From Alkalilimnicola sp. S0819 (GTDB lineage Bacteria > Pseudomonadota > Gammaproteobacteria > Nitrococcales > WHIW01), in NCBI RefSeq assembly GCF_009295635.1, contig NZ_WHIW01000012.1, forward strand, positions 1-64,000: DNA of 64,000 nt, given 5' to 3'. Below, piece after piece: positions 37,549 through 44,705 of this stretch. Each line of letters begins with the position of its first letter. Within the stretch, counting starts at the first letter, position 1. The translations under genes and the position numbers were made by a program. The notes under the pieces were generated by a model. That model did not search any database, was not told the origin of the DNA, and was given only the letters and a program-made list of their open reading frames with translations.

Positions 37549-38556
37549 TCAGTCGGCCAGCGTGATCGGATCATCCTCTCGCGGTGCCTGGCCGCTCACC
37601 AGACGGGCGATGGCCAGATCATTACCCGCGAGGCTCACCACCTCCAGCACCCCCTTGTGCGCGCCCGGCATCCAGGCGGCGACACTGCCCGAGGGGGAGC
37701 GGATGATCTTGCCGCCATCGCGCACAGCCAGCCGGTCCCCGGGCTTCAGGCCGGACTCGGCGCCGGCCGCGAGGTAGAAATCCTCACCTTCGGCGGCAAA
37801 GGCGCGGGTAAACCAGGGGGCAATCCTGGAGCGTTCCAGGGCGCTGAGCAGGAGTTTGTCACCCAGGGCTTCCAGAGACAGTCGCGGCACCTGTGCGTCT
37901 ACCACGGGCAGATGCACGGCGTGGGCGGGGTAGTCGATACCCAGGGCGGTGTCGATCTCCTGGATGCGCAGCACCAGGCGATCCTCGTCGCGTTCCGCCA
38001 GTTCCACCACGCTTAGTACCCGCAGGCCAGGGTAGAGGGCCAGGGCGCGGGCGCAATCCACGCTGGCCTCACCGCAGCGGGCGTCCCGCAGGGCGCGCTG
38101 AAGCTCGGTCTGGCCGACCAGGGAGAGAGGATAGTCCGGTGCAACACCGGCCAGCGCGGCGCCAATCTGGCCGCCCAAGGCCGAGCCGGCGAGTTCCTCG
38201 CCCAGCAGGACGCCTACCTTGTTGCGAACACCGGTGAACTCCAGCGCGGCGGTTCGCTCAGGTGTACGGCTGGGGGCGCTGCCTTCGGCGGCGCGGCGGA
38301 TCAGCTCGCGCTCCAGTTGCTCTATACGGGACGTCTGTTCCGCCAGTTGCTCTTCCTGCTTGCGGTTGCCGAACAGGTCGTCGAACAGGCCGGGTTCGTC
38401 GTTGTCCCAGCTGGCCTCGGATTGCAGAAAGGGGTTTTTTGTGTCGGACTTGCCGGCTTGCTGCCTTTCAAGTTCCGTATTCGGGCCGCTGGAGCCGCAG
38501 CCGGCGATCAGCAGTATCAGCAGGGCGCTGGCCGCGCTCTTGAAGGGGTGGCGCAT
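37549..38556 (-). CDS. Lipoprotein of unknown function
   Basis: This 335-aa protein has a lipoprotein signal ending LIAGC at residue 20, so it is probably anchored in the outer membrane by Cys20. A short coiled coil follows (KQEEQLAEQTSRIEQLERELI). A central alpha/beta domain (VGVLLGEELAGSALGGQIGAALAG to LRVLSVVELAE) and a C-terminal beta barrel-like part (AGAESGLKPGDRLAVRDGG) resemble the layout of FlgT/LpoB-like periplasmic proteins. I do not recognise a family with confidence. It follows the porin gene's terminator on the same strand. Confidence 0.75.
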   Translation of the reverse strand: MRHPFKSAASALLILLIAGCGSSGPNTELERQQAGKSDTKNPFLQSEASWDNDEPGLFDDLFGNRKQEEQLAEQTSRIEQLERELIRRAAEGSAPSRTPERTAALEFTGVRNKVGVLLGEELAGSALGGQIGAALAGVAPDYPLSLVGQTELQRALRDARCGEASVDCARALALYPGLRVLSVVELAERDEDRLVLRIQEIDTALGIDYPAHAVHLPVVDAQVPRLSLEALGDKLLLSALERSRIAPWFTRAFAAEGEDFYLAAGAESGLKPGDRLAVRDGGKIIRSPSGSVAAWMPGAHKGVLEVVSLAGNDLAIARLVSGQAPREDDPITLAD

Positions 38557-38618
38557 CGGGCAACCTCGTGGGCGTGTGTGATGAAGCGCATAGGGTACGA
38601 GAAAGCCGAATCGGGCAC

Positions 38619-38647
38619 AAAAAAGAGGCGCCGAAGCGCCTCTTCTT
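38619..38647 (-). terminator. Terminator of the porin gene
   Basis: Read on the minus strand, a 7-bp stem GAGGCGC / GCGCCTC with a TTCG tetraloop is followed by TTTTTT. It is 21 nt after the porin stop codon. Confidence 0.92.
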
Positions 38648-38668
38648 GTGGAACCTGTTGCGACTAAC

Positions 38669-39859
38669 TTAGAAGTTGGTCTTCAGGTTCACGCTGAAGG
38701 CATAGGCGTCTTCAGTAGCAGCATTGGCGATCTGGTCGTTCTCGCCGAGCATGCCGGCCGTGGCCCACACGGTGGTGGACGGAGCGACCTGGTAGTGGGC
38801 CTGGAGGTCCGCGAACTCGCTGCTGTCGTCGCCGGCCGCGCCGTTATCGACGTCGATGTAGCCCACGGCGCCAACCAGCTTCAGCTTGTCGGTGACGTTG
38901 CCGGTGACGCGAAGGGCAATCACGTCGCGGTCCACGTCTTCCTGGCCGAGGCCGCCAATGGCGTACACGCTGGTGGCGGACTGGTTGTTGTCCGGGCTGT
39001 TGTTGATCAGCGAGGAGAAGGTGTCGAAGCCGCCACCAACCAGGCCGCCGTCACGGGTGCCGACGTACTGAGCTTCCACCTTGACCGGGCCCACGTCCAG
39101 GGCGCCGCGCAGGTAGGCGCTGAGGCTGCCGTCGTCGGTGAAGCCGGGGGTGTCACCGAAGAACTGACCCTTGTCACCGCCCCACAGGAGGTTGAAGCCA
39201 CCGGTCAGGGTGACGGGGCCGACGGTGCCGCTGACCCAGGGGGAGAATGCCATGACTTCGTGCAGCCAGGCCGTGTCTTCGTGGCCGTCAAAGTAGGCCA
39301 GCAGGGCGCCCCAGCTGAGGCCGCCGGCGGAGCCAACGGCGGCGGCGGCATACAGGTCGCCGTCGTCCTGAGTGTTGCCAAGAGCACCTTCAACGCGCTT
39401 GTCGGTCAGCAGCACCAGGGTGGTGCCGCCCATCGGCTTGATGAAGCTGATACGGTCACGACGGTCGTCGGAGGTCAGCAGGTGGTTGTTCCAGTTGGCT
39501 TCCTGGCGACCCACGCGAACGATACCGCCGAGCATCGGGATCTGCACGAAACCGTAGTCCAGGGAGACGGTGTCACGGCCGGTGTTGGTGTACGGGCCGG
39601 CGGGGCCGGCAATGCCGTCACCGGTCCAGTTGCGATCGCTCAGCACCAGACGAGTGTGCACCTGGATGCCGTCGTCGTTCTTGAAGTGGGCACGCACGCG
39701 GATGCGCTGGTCGTAGCCCTGCGTGCGCTCACGCGGAGAATCGCCGGTCTGCACGCTGTAACCGCGCACGTCGAAATCGCCGCCGAAGTCGACCTCGGCC
39801 TGAGCCGCGGGAACGCCCAGCAGGGCGGCCAGCGCCAGTGCGGAAGTGATCTTTTTCAT
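38669..39859 (-). CDS. Outer-membrane beta-barrel porin
   Basis: This 396-aa protein has a signal peptide (KKITSALALAALLGVPAAQA), alternating amphipathic strands throughout and a C-terminal phenylalanine (NLKTNF), the mark of a BAM-inserted barrel. It resembles general porin-like proteins; substrate cannot be inferred. ATG 39859 follows GAGGGG at 7 nt, giving a normal signal peptide. The long leader, promoter and strong terminator suggest a highly expressed single gene. Confidence 0.88.
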   Translation of the reverse strand: MKKITSALALAALLGVPAAQAEVDFGGDFDVRGYSVQTGDSPRERTQGYDQRIRVRAHFKNDDGIQVHTRLVLSDRNWTGDGIAGPAGPYTNTGRDTVSLDYGFVQIPMLGGIVRVGRQEANWNNHLLTSDDRRDRISFIKPMGGTTLVLLTDKRVEGALGNTQDDGDLYAAAAVGSAGGLSWGALLAYFDGHEDTAWLHEVMAFSPWVSGTVGPVTLTGGFNLLWGGDKGQFFGDTPGFTDDGSLSAYLRGALDVGPVKVEAQYVGTRDGGLVGGGFDTFSSLINNSPDNNQSATSVYAIGGLGQEDVDRDVIALRVTGNVTDKLKLVGAVGYIDVDNGAAGDDSSEFADLQAHYQVAPSTTVWATAGMLGENDQIANAATEDAYAFSVNLKTNF

Positions 39860-40019
39860 TAGTGATCCCCTCGAAAGGTTTTTAAAAGTTTTCCCAGGAT
39901 GGGCTTCGGTCAGAAGACCCCGGGGCCCTTGCCCGGTCGACGGCGAGCCGCCTGTTTTCAGGCCCTGTTGCGCGTCTGCAACACTCTCAGGGCTTCGTAG
40001 CATTTAAACCACGTGGGTC

Positions 40020-40048
40020 TTTCTACCGTAGTCGGTGTGGTAAATCAA
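40020..40048 (-). promoter_or_regulatory. Putative sigma-70 promoter of the porin gene
   Basis: On the minus strand TTGATT (40048-40043) and TAGAAA (40025-40020) are separated by 17 nt. Both boxes match the consensus at four or more positions. Confidence 0.5.
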
Positions 40049-40092
40049 CACTTGTGTGCGATTTTCTTGTTGTGTTTTTGCAACTGGGTTTA

Positions 40093-40118
40093 ACCGCAGA
40101 GGCGCAGAGGGCGCAGAG
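40093..40118. repeat. CAGAGG half element, copy c
   Basis: A single arm ACCGCAGAGGCGCAGAGG with a third CGCAGAG unit lies between the porin promoter and the PIN toxin gene. No inverted partner is found nearby. Confidence 0.75.
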
Positions 40119-40165
40119 TTTTCTTTAGGGCTGCGCCGAGGTTTGGTCGGGCAGTGTCAGGAAGG

Positions 40166-40576
40166 TTATAGAGTCTCGGTACAGAAGGTGGCGGGTGTGA
40201 CTATGCGTGTGCGATCAATGTGGCGTCTTTGTAGTAGGCCCGCGCGGTGGTCGCCGGTTACAAGGTAGTCGGCTTCGCCCTGGAGGGCCATGGCCAATAG
40301 GTAGGAGTCGTCCGGGTCGTCGGCTTCGATGTCGATGGTCAGACGCTCCAGTACAACGGCGCGCTGCAGGTTGTTGATCATCACGCCTACCTTGGCGGGT
40401 TGAAGGATGTCCTGGAGCTTGGGGTAGCGGCTGGCTCGGCGAATTTCGTCGAGCTGGATTCGCGATGTGACGACTTCAAAGCGTGCTGCGCGCCAGGCGC
40501 GATAAATCGCATCCGGTGCGCCGTGAGGAGAGATCAGCGCGCTGAACAGGATGTTGGTGTCCAGCACGACTCGCAT
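40166..40576 (-). CDS. PIN-domain toxin (putative toxin family COG1569)
   Basis: This 136-aa PIN-fold RNase-like protein begins MRVVLDTNILFSALIS with the first catalytic Asp (D6) and carries the acidic ADDPDDSYLLAMAL cluster and LVTGDHR near the C terminus. PIN toxins cleave RNA and are neutralised by a partner. Its ATG overlaps the antitoxin stop by one base (TGATG), a typical toxin-antitoxin layout. The target RNA is unknown. Confidence 0.88.
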   Translation of the reverse strand: MRVVLDTNILFSALISPHGAPDAIYRAWRAARFEVVTSRIQLDEIRRASRYPKLQDILQPAKVGVMINNLQRAVVLERLTIDIEADDPDDSYLLAMALQGEADYLVTGDHRAGLLQRRHIDRTRIVTPATFCTETL

Positions 40577-40815
40577 CAGCGTTTGCGGGCCCAGGCAAGG
40601 GCTTCGTCAACTGCCTCGGTTATTTCTGCTTCGGTTCGTTCCGCGTTGTCGGCCTTGGCGGCTTCGGCGCTCAGCTCCAGCATGTGTGCTTTAACCGCTT
40701 CTTCAATGAAGCGCGATAGGTCACCTTTGCGGCCAGCGCCGCGGCTGGCGAGGAACATCCGCAGCGATTGGTCGGTGTCTGCGGAGACGGCGATGTTCCA
40801 CCGTGTGGTGTTCAT
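40576..40815 (-). CDS. Ribbon-helix-helix antitoxin
   Basis: This 79-aa protein has an RHH-type DNA-binding N-terminal half (WNIAVSADTDQSLRMFLAS then GRKGDLSRFIEEAVKAHML) and an acidic C-terminal tail that would bind the PIN toxin. ATG 40815 has GGAG 7 nt upstream; the longer frame lacks support. It precedes and overlaps the toxin, as antitoxins usually do, and probably represses its own promoter. Confidence 0.82.
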   Translation of the reverse strand: MNTTRWNIAVSADTDQSLRMFLASRGAGRKGDLSRFIEEAVKAHMLELSAEAAKADNAERTEAEITEAVDEALAWARKR

Positions 40816-40878
40816 GTGGGCACTCCGTCGTTGGGTGTTTATGTGTCTATACACTGTTCGGCGATGTGAGGCAAGAGC

Positions 40879-41385
40879 TTAGATGTTGTGCCTGTGTCGT
40901 TCATAAGTTTGAAAGGCCAGGTCATACGCGTTGCTTTGATCCGCTGGGCGGTGTTCGCTGGCCGCAAGTCGCCACTCGTTCTCGAGCAAGGCCGGGAAGC
41001 GGGTGTCTCCAGCAATGTGCGCGTGTATGCGTGTGAGGTGCACCTGGTCGGCCTGCTCAAGGAACAAGCGGTAGATTTCCTCCCCTCCGATGATCATCAC
41101 TTCCGCTACATCACCGGCTTCTGCCAGTGCGGCCTCCGGGCTGTCCACCACTGTGCAGCCTTCGGCGCTGTATCCCGGGTTGCGGGTAAGGATGATGTTG
41201 TGTCGACCCGGCAGGGGGCGGCCGATGGACTCGTAATTCTTGCGCCCCATGACGATCGGCTTGCCCTGGGTGAGGCGCTTGAAATGCGCCAGGTCCGCGG
41301 GCAGGTGCCAGGGCATGGCGTTGTCGCGCCCGATGACGTTGTTCTCGGTGGCGGCGGCGATGAGGGTGATGGTGGGTTTGGGCAT
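40879..41385 (-). CDS. folA: Dihydrofolate reductase
   Basis: FolA reduces dihydrofolate to tetrahydrofolate with NADPH, renewing the cofactor used by ThyA. The 168-aa protein shows LIAAATENNVIGRDNAMPWHLPAD with the catalytic Asp, then IVMGRKNYESIG and MIIGGEEIYRLFL. In many gammaproteobacteria it sits directly beside thyA. Here a GxxExxY gene bounded by two CAGAGG elements lies between them. Confidence 0.96.
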   Translation of the reverse strand: MPKPTITLIAAATENNVIGRDNAMPWHLPADLAHFKRLTQGKPIVMGRKNYESIGRPLPGRHNIILTRNPGYSAEGCTVVDSPEAALAEAGDVAEVMIIGGEEIYRLFLEQADQVHLTRIHAHIAGDTRFPALLENEWRLAASEHRPADQSNAYDLAFQTYERHRHNI

Positions 41386-41395
41386 GGTGGGGTTA

Positions 41396-41433
41396 ACCGC
41401 AGAGGCGCAGAGAGCGCAGAGTTTCGCAGAGGG
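41396..41433. repeat. CAGAGG half element, copy d
   Basis: ACCGCAGAGGCGCAGAGAGC with a further CGCAGAG unit lies in the short gap between the GxxExxY gene stop and the folA start. It starts 10 nt upstream of the folA ATG on the coding strand. Confidence 0.8.
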
Positions 41434-41442
41434 AGGCCTTGT

Positions 41443-41862
41443 TTAAAAGCGGTTGGCGACGCGGCGGATGCCGGCGGTGATTTTGACGGTGTTGAAGTTT
41501 AGTAAAAGGCCCAGGCGGAAATCGCCGTGGCGGAGGTAGGTCAGGAGTTGTGCGAGATGGATGTCGGCGAGTTCTGTCACCGCTTTTAGTTCAAGTGGCA
41601 GACGTTCGGCTACCAGGATGTCGATGCGATAACCGCAGTTGAGGCTGATGCCCTTGTAGCGTACGGGGAGGGACACTTGTCTGCGGAAGCTCAGGTTGCG
41701 GAGCTGAAGCTCGCGGCACAGCGCGGCTTCGTATGCAGACTCCAGCAGGCCCGGGCCGAGGGTGCGGTGTACTTCCACGGCGGCGCCGATGACGCGCTCT
41801 GTCAGCTCGTTGAGTTCCTGCTGTTCCAGGTTGTGCTGTGATCGCCCGAGGGGATGATTCAG
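41443..41862 (-). CDS. GxxExxY family protein, PD-(D/E)XK-like putative nuclease
   Basis: This protein belongs to the GxxExxY family (Pfam PDDEXK_3). The naming motif is G38-x-x-E41-x-x-Y44 (GPGLLESAYEAAL), followed by QVSLPVRYKG and a PD-(D/E)XK-like site, D81 then E91-x-K93 (RIDILVAERLPLELKAV). The family's usual N-terminal helix (ELTERVIGAAVEVHRTLG) lies upstream of the GTG at 41778. The only start with a ribosome site is a CTG at 41862, preceded by AAGGAG at 6 nt. So either CTG is used or the ATG was lost. Biochemical function is not established. It is flanked by elements d and e. Confidence 0.8.
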   Translation of the reverse strand: MNHPLGRSQHNLEQQELNELTERVIGAAVEVHRTLGPGLLESAYEAALCRELQLRNLSFRRQVSLPVRYKGISLNCGYRIDILVAERLPLELKAVTELADIHLAQLLTYLRHGDFRLGLLLNFNTVKITAGIRRVANRF

Positions 41863-41943
41863 TTGCTTCTCCTTACTGCTGTCGCGCGCCGTGCGTGGGT
41901 GATTGCCCGTTTGTATGGCCTGGGCGTTGTTGGCTCAAGGGTT

Positions 41944-42019
41944 ACCGCAGAGGCGCAGAGGGCCGCAGAGTAAAAACAATCCAATCGTCTTTCTCTGCGG
42001 CCCTCTGCGCCTCTGCGGT
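41944..42019. repeat. Perfect CAGAGG palindrome, copy e
   Basis: Two 27-nt arms (41944-41970 and 41993-42019), starting ACCGCAGAGGCGCAGAGG, are perfectly complementary around a 22-nt AT-rich loop. It is the only flawless palindrome of the family in the window. It sits between the thyA stop side and the 5' side of the GxxExxY gene. There is no T-run on either strand, so it is not a standard terminator. Confidence 0.92.
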
Positions 42020-42049
42020 AAAAACCCACCAAGGCGGGCGTGATACGCG

Positions 42050-42844
42050 CTACACGGCTACAGGCGCCTTGATGTGTGGATGGTGCTCATAACCCTCCAC
42101 ACTGATGTCCTCATAGGTAAAGGCGAATAGATCCTTTACCTGCGGATTCAGACGCAGGGTGGGCAGCGGCAGGGGGCCGCGGCTCAGCTGCAGATCGGCC
42201 TGCTCCAGATGGTTCAGATACAGGTGCGCGTCCCCCAGTGTGTGGATGAAATCGCCGGGCTCCAGCTCGCAGGCCTGGGCCACCATATGGGTGAGCAGGG
42301 CGTAGCTGGCGATATTGAAGGGCACGCCCAGGAAGATGTCGGCGCTGCGCTGGTAGAGCTGGCAGGAGAGCTTGCCCTCGGCGACATAGAACTGGAACAG
42401 GGTGTGGCAGGGCGGCAGGGCCATGTTCTCCACCTCCGCCACGTTCCAGGCATTGACCAGCATGCGGCGAGAGTCCGGGGTGTTTCGGATCTGCTCCAGC
42501 ACCTGGCTGATCTGGTCGATGTGGCGCCCGTCGGCGGTGGGCCAGGAGCGCCACTGCACGCCGTAGACGGGGCCAAGCTCCCCCTGTTCGTCGGCCCACT
42601 CGTCCCAGATGGAAACGCCATGCTCTTTAAGGTAGGCGATGTTGCTGTCGCCACGCAGGAACCACAGCAGCTCGTGGATCACCGAGCGCAGGTGGATCTT
42701 CTTGGTGGTGACCAGGGGGAAGCCGTCGGCGAGAGCGAAGCGCATCTGATGGCCGAACACGGACAGCGTGCCGGTGCCGGTGCGATCCGCCTTGCGCACA
42801 CCGTGCTGGCGTACGTGGCGCATGAGGTCGAGGTATTGCTGCAT
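42050..42844 (-). CDS. thyA: Thymidylate synthase
   Basis: ThyA methylates dUMP to dTMP using methylenetetrahydrofolate. At 264 aa it has the same length as the E. coli enzyme, with nucleophile C146 in [13 protein letters not shown] and the dUMP-binding [19 protein letters not shown]. The N terminus [11 protein letters not shown] is duplicated 767 bp away, beyond the YefM-YoeB module, indicating an insertion upstream of thyA. folA lies downstream beyond the GxxExxY gene. Confidence 0.97.
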   Translation of the reverse strand: MQQYLDLMRHVRQHGVRKADRTGTGTLSVFGHQMRFALADGFPLVTTKKIHLRSVIHELLWFLRGDSNIAYLKEHGVSIWDEWADEQGELGPVYGVQWRSWPTADGRHIDQISQVLEQIRNTPDSRRMLVNAWNVAEVENMALPPCHTLFQFYVAEGKLSCQLYQRSADIFLGVPFNIASYALLTHMVAQACELEPGDFIHTLGDAHLYLNHLEQADLQLSRGPLPLPTLRLNPQVKDLFAFTYEDISVEGYEHHPHIKAPVAV

Positions 42845-42902
42845 GTCTGACTATTCACCACAGAGACACAGAGGTTCACGGAGTGACGCAGCGTAACAGG
42901 AT
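42824..42902. repeat. Direct repeat, thyA start and element f (copy 1)
   Basis: This segment holds the first seven codons of thyA, its upstream sequence and element f. It matches 43591-43678: the first 24 nt (GAGGTCGAGGTATTGCTGCA..) are identical and the rest differs by a few substitutions and a 9-nt gap. The two copies flank the REP half element and the YefM-YoeB genes. Confidence 0.92.
42857..42883. repeat. CAGAGG half element, copy f
   Basis: ACCACAGAGACACAGAGG and following TTCACGGAG form one arm of the CACAGAGG type, 12 nt upstream of the thyA start on the coding strand. It has one unit fewer than copy g. Confidence 0.8.
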
Positions 42903-42939
42903 TCCCCTGCCAATTACCCTCCGTGATAACGGCAGGCAC

Positions 42940-42966
42940 CTGTAGGAGCGGCTCCTGGCCGCGAAT
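42940..42966. repeat. REP-like half element
   Basis: CTGTAGGAGCGGCTCCTGGC then CGCGAAT is a single arm of the REP-like family, upstream of the YefM promoter. Confidence 0.75.
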
Positions 42967-43001
42967 GCCCGACAGGCGTGGTCTATCGCATCGCGCACGC
43001 C

Positions 43002-43029
43002 TTGACGTACGTACGTTAACCCGTACAAT
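43002..43029 (+). promoter_or_regulatory. yefM-yoeB promoter with palindromic operator
   Basis: TTGACG (43002-43007) and TACAAT (43024-43029) are 16 nt apart, a good sigma-70 promoter. The 12-bp palindrome ACGTACGTACGT (43005-43016) overlaps the -35 and spacer, so an autorepressor bound there would block RNA polymerase. YefM-family antitoxins are known to repress their own operons. Confidence 0.65.
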
Positions 43030-43061
43030 TGTTGAAGGTTGAACATATCCAGAGGTGCGTC

Positions 43062-43304
43062 ATGACCGGAATCACAGCCACCGAGGCGCGCAGCAGGCTT
43101 TATCGCTTGATCGACCAGGCCGCCGAGTCTCACCAGCCGATCGTTATCATGGGGAAACGGAACAAGGCCGTTCTGGTGTCCGAGGAAGATTGGTCCGCGA
43201 TTCAGGAGACGCTCTACCTGCTCTCCGTTCCGGGAATGCGGGAGTCTATTCGTGAAGGAATGGATGCCCCCGTGGAGGGCTGTGCCGAGGAGCTGGACTG
43301 GTGA
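43062..43304 (+). CDS. yefM: YefM/Phd-family antitoxin
   Basis: This 80-aa antitoxin has the YefM/Phd DNA-binding fold (MTGITATEARSRLYRLIDQA then IVIMGKRNKAVLVSEEDW) and an acidic C-terminal tail for binding YoeB. ATG 43062 follows AGAGG at 6 nt. It overlaps yoeB by 4 nt. The promoter at 43002 carries a palindrome suited to autoregulation. Confidence 0.92.
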   Translation: MTGITATEARSRLYRLIDQAAESHQPIVIMGKRNKAVLVSEEDWSAIQETLYLLSVPGMRESIREGMDAPVEGCAEELDW

Positions 43305-43564
43305 CATGGACGTTGGTCTACACCAGGCAAGCGCGGAAGGATGCGAAAAAGCTGGCCGCCAGTGGCCTCAAGCCAAAAGCTCAGGAGTTGCTGGCATTGA
43401 TCGCGCAAGACCCCTACCGCAGGCCGCCGCCGTTCGAGCGGCTGATCGGCGACCTTGCGGGGGCCTGCTCACGTCGCATAAATATTCAGCACCGGCTGGT
43501 GTATCAGGTGCTTGATGACGAACGGGTAGTGAAAGTGCTCCGCATGTGGAGCCACTACGAATAA
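43301..43564 (+). CDS. yoeB: Toxin YoeB (Txe/YoeB family)
   Basis: YoeB is a ribosome-dependent mRNA endonuclease of the RelE fold. In this 87-aa protein the family's catalytic positions are all present: E46 (PPFERLIG), R65 (IQHRLVYQV) and H85 near the end (MWSHYE). It overlaps yefM. Both lie on the strand opposite to lgt, thyA and folA, and inside a segment bounded by thyA-derived direct repeats, signs of recent insertion. Confidence 0.94.
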   Translation: MTWTLVYTRQARKDAKKLAASGLKPKAQELLALIAQDPYRRPPPFERLIGDLAGACSRRINIQHRLVYQVLDDERVVKVLRMWSHYE

Positions 43565-43590
43565 GGCGCAGGCTGGCGCGCTCGGCGCCC

Positions 43591-43678
43591 GAGGTCGAGG
43601 TATTGCTGCATGTCCGAGTGTTCACCACAGAGGCACAGAGGGCACAGAGGTTCACGGAGTGAAGCAGCCTGACAGGAT
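43591..43678. repeat. Direct repeat, thyA start remnant and element g (copy 2)
   Basis: This is a second copy of the thyA start (GAGGTCGAGGTATTGCTGCA..) with its upstream element, without the rest of thyA. It begins 27 nt after the yoeB stop. It differs from copy 1 by substitutions and an extra GGCACAGAG unit, so it is not very recent or has been converted by other copies. Confidence 0.9.
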
Positions 43679-43731
43679 ACACCGCCCCAAAAACTCTCTA
43701 TGTATCTCTGTGCCCTCTGTGCCTCTGTGGT
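43624..43731. repeat. CAGAGG palindromic element, copy g
   Basis: The left arm ACCACAGAGGCACAGAGGGC (43624 onward) pairs with the right arm ending GTGCCTCTGTGGT at 43731. Its last base directly abuts the lgt stop codon. The loop includes thyA upstream sequence found also at copy f. Confidence 0.88.
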
Positions 43732-44523
43732 TCAAAAAGACGCTTGCCGGGAACGATAAGCCCAGCTCATCAACCCCAGCCCGCCCAGAATCATCGGCAG
43801 CGACAACAGCTGCCCCATGGTCAACCAGCCCCAGGCCAGATAGCCGATATGGGCATCGGGCATGCGGGCGAATTCGGCGAGCAGGCGGAACAGGCCGTAG
43901 GCGGCGAGGAACAGCCCGGCGACGCTGCCCGCCGGGCGCGGCTTGCGGGAGAAGACCCAGAGAATGAGGAAAAGCAGCAGGCCTTCCATGAAGGCCTGAT
44001 AGAGCTGTGAGGGATGGCGCGCCAGTTCGCCCAGGGGCGGGTAGACCATCCCCCAGGGCAGATCGGTGGGCTTGCCCCAGAGTTCGCCGTTGATGAAGTT
44101 GCCGATGCGCCCCGCGCCCAGGCCGATGGGCACCAGCGGGGCGACGAAATCCATCAGTCGCAGATAGCCCACACCGGTCTTGCGCCGGAACAGCCAGGCG
44201 GCGGCGACGACGCCCAGCAGCCCGCCGTGGAAGGACATCCCGCCTTCCCAGATGCGCAGCAACATCAACGGGTTGGCAATGAAGTTGTTGAAATCGTAGA
44301 AGAGGATATAGCCCAGCCGCCCGCCGACCACGGCCCCCAGCGCCAGGTAGAACAGCAGGTCGTCAATCTGCGCCGGTCGCACCGGGCTGTGGGCCGTGCG
44401 CGCCCGCAGTCTCCCCAGCCACCAGGCGGCGGCGAAGCCCACCGCGTACATCAGCCCGTACCAGTGCACGGCCAGGGGCCCCAGGTTGATGGCCACCGGG
44501 TCTATGGCGGGGTATTGCAGCAT
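43732..44523 (-). CDS. lgt: Prolipoprotein diacylglyceryl transferase
   Basis: Lgt adds diacylglycerol to the lipobox Cys of prolipoproteins, including the lipoproteins encoded at 37549 and 49433. The 263-aa polytopic protein has the H-box-like [13 protein letters not shown] and the signature [19 protein letters not shown]. In related bacteria lgt is upstream of thyA; here the YefM-YoeB segment separates them. Its stop codon abuts element g. Confidence 0.96.
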   Translation of the reverse strand: MLQYPAIDPVAINLGPLAVHWYGLMYAVGFAAAWWLGRLRARTAHSPVRPAQIDDLLFYLALGAVVGGRLGYILFYDFNNFIANPLMLLRIWEGGMSFHGGLLGVVAAAWLFRRKTGVGYLRLMDFVAPLVPIGLGAGRIGNFINGELWGKPTDLPWGMVYPPLGELARHPSQLYQAFMEGLLLFLILWVFSRKPRPAGSVAGLFLAAYGLFRLLAEFARMPDAHIGYLAWGWLTMGQLLSLPMILGGLGLMSWAYRSRQASF

Positions 44524-44553
44524 GGTTCTGGAGTTCCTTCGGTGTAGGGTTTC

Positions 44554-44705
44554 ACCACAGAGGCACAGAGACGCAGGAGGCCATGCGAGTATCGGCTTGG
44601 GCGCGAAGACCTGGTATCGCTATCTGGCTGCTATGCGGCGCTGGTCTTTCCGTGCAGGAAGGCCTCTTCCTCTGTGTGTCTCTGTGCCCTCTGCGCCTCT
44701 GTGGT
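44554..44705. repeat. CAGAGG palindromic element, copy h
   Basis: The left arm ACCACAGAGGCACAGAGACG starts at 44554. The right arm, 44669 onward, ends CCTCTGTGGTT and forms the rlmI stop codon (TTA on this strand). About 90 nt lie between the arms. Confidence 0.82.

Larger units (their letters stand above)
39860..40165. other. Porin leader region
   Basis: About 300 bp lie upstream of the porin and downstream of the PIN toxin gene. It holds a putative minus-strand promoter at 40020-40048, giving a 5' leader of about 150 nt. A CAGAGG half element is at 40093-40118. No tRNA or open frame with family resemblance is seen. The leader's GGGCCCCGGGG patch near 39920 could fold, but I cannot assign a riboswitch. 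Confidence 0.5.

Noticed and set aside
39860-40019. Riboswitch in the porin leader
   Set aside because: The leader is long, with GC-rich patches, but I cannot match any known riboswitch core.
41944-42019. Rho-independent terminator at element e
   Set aside because: The hairpin is perfect, but no T-run follows on either strand and the loop is long (22 nt).
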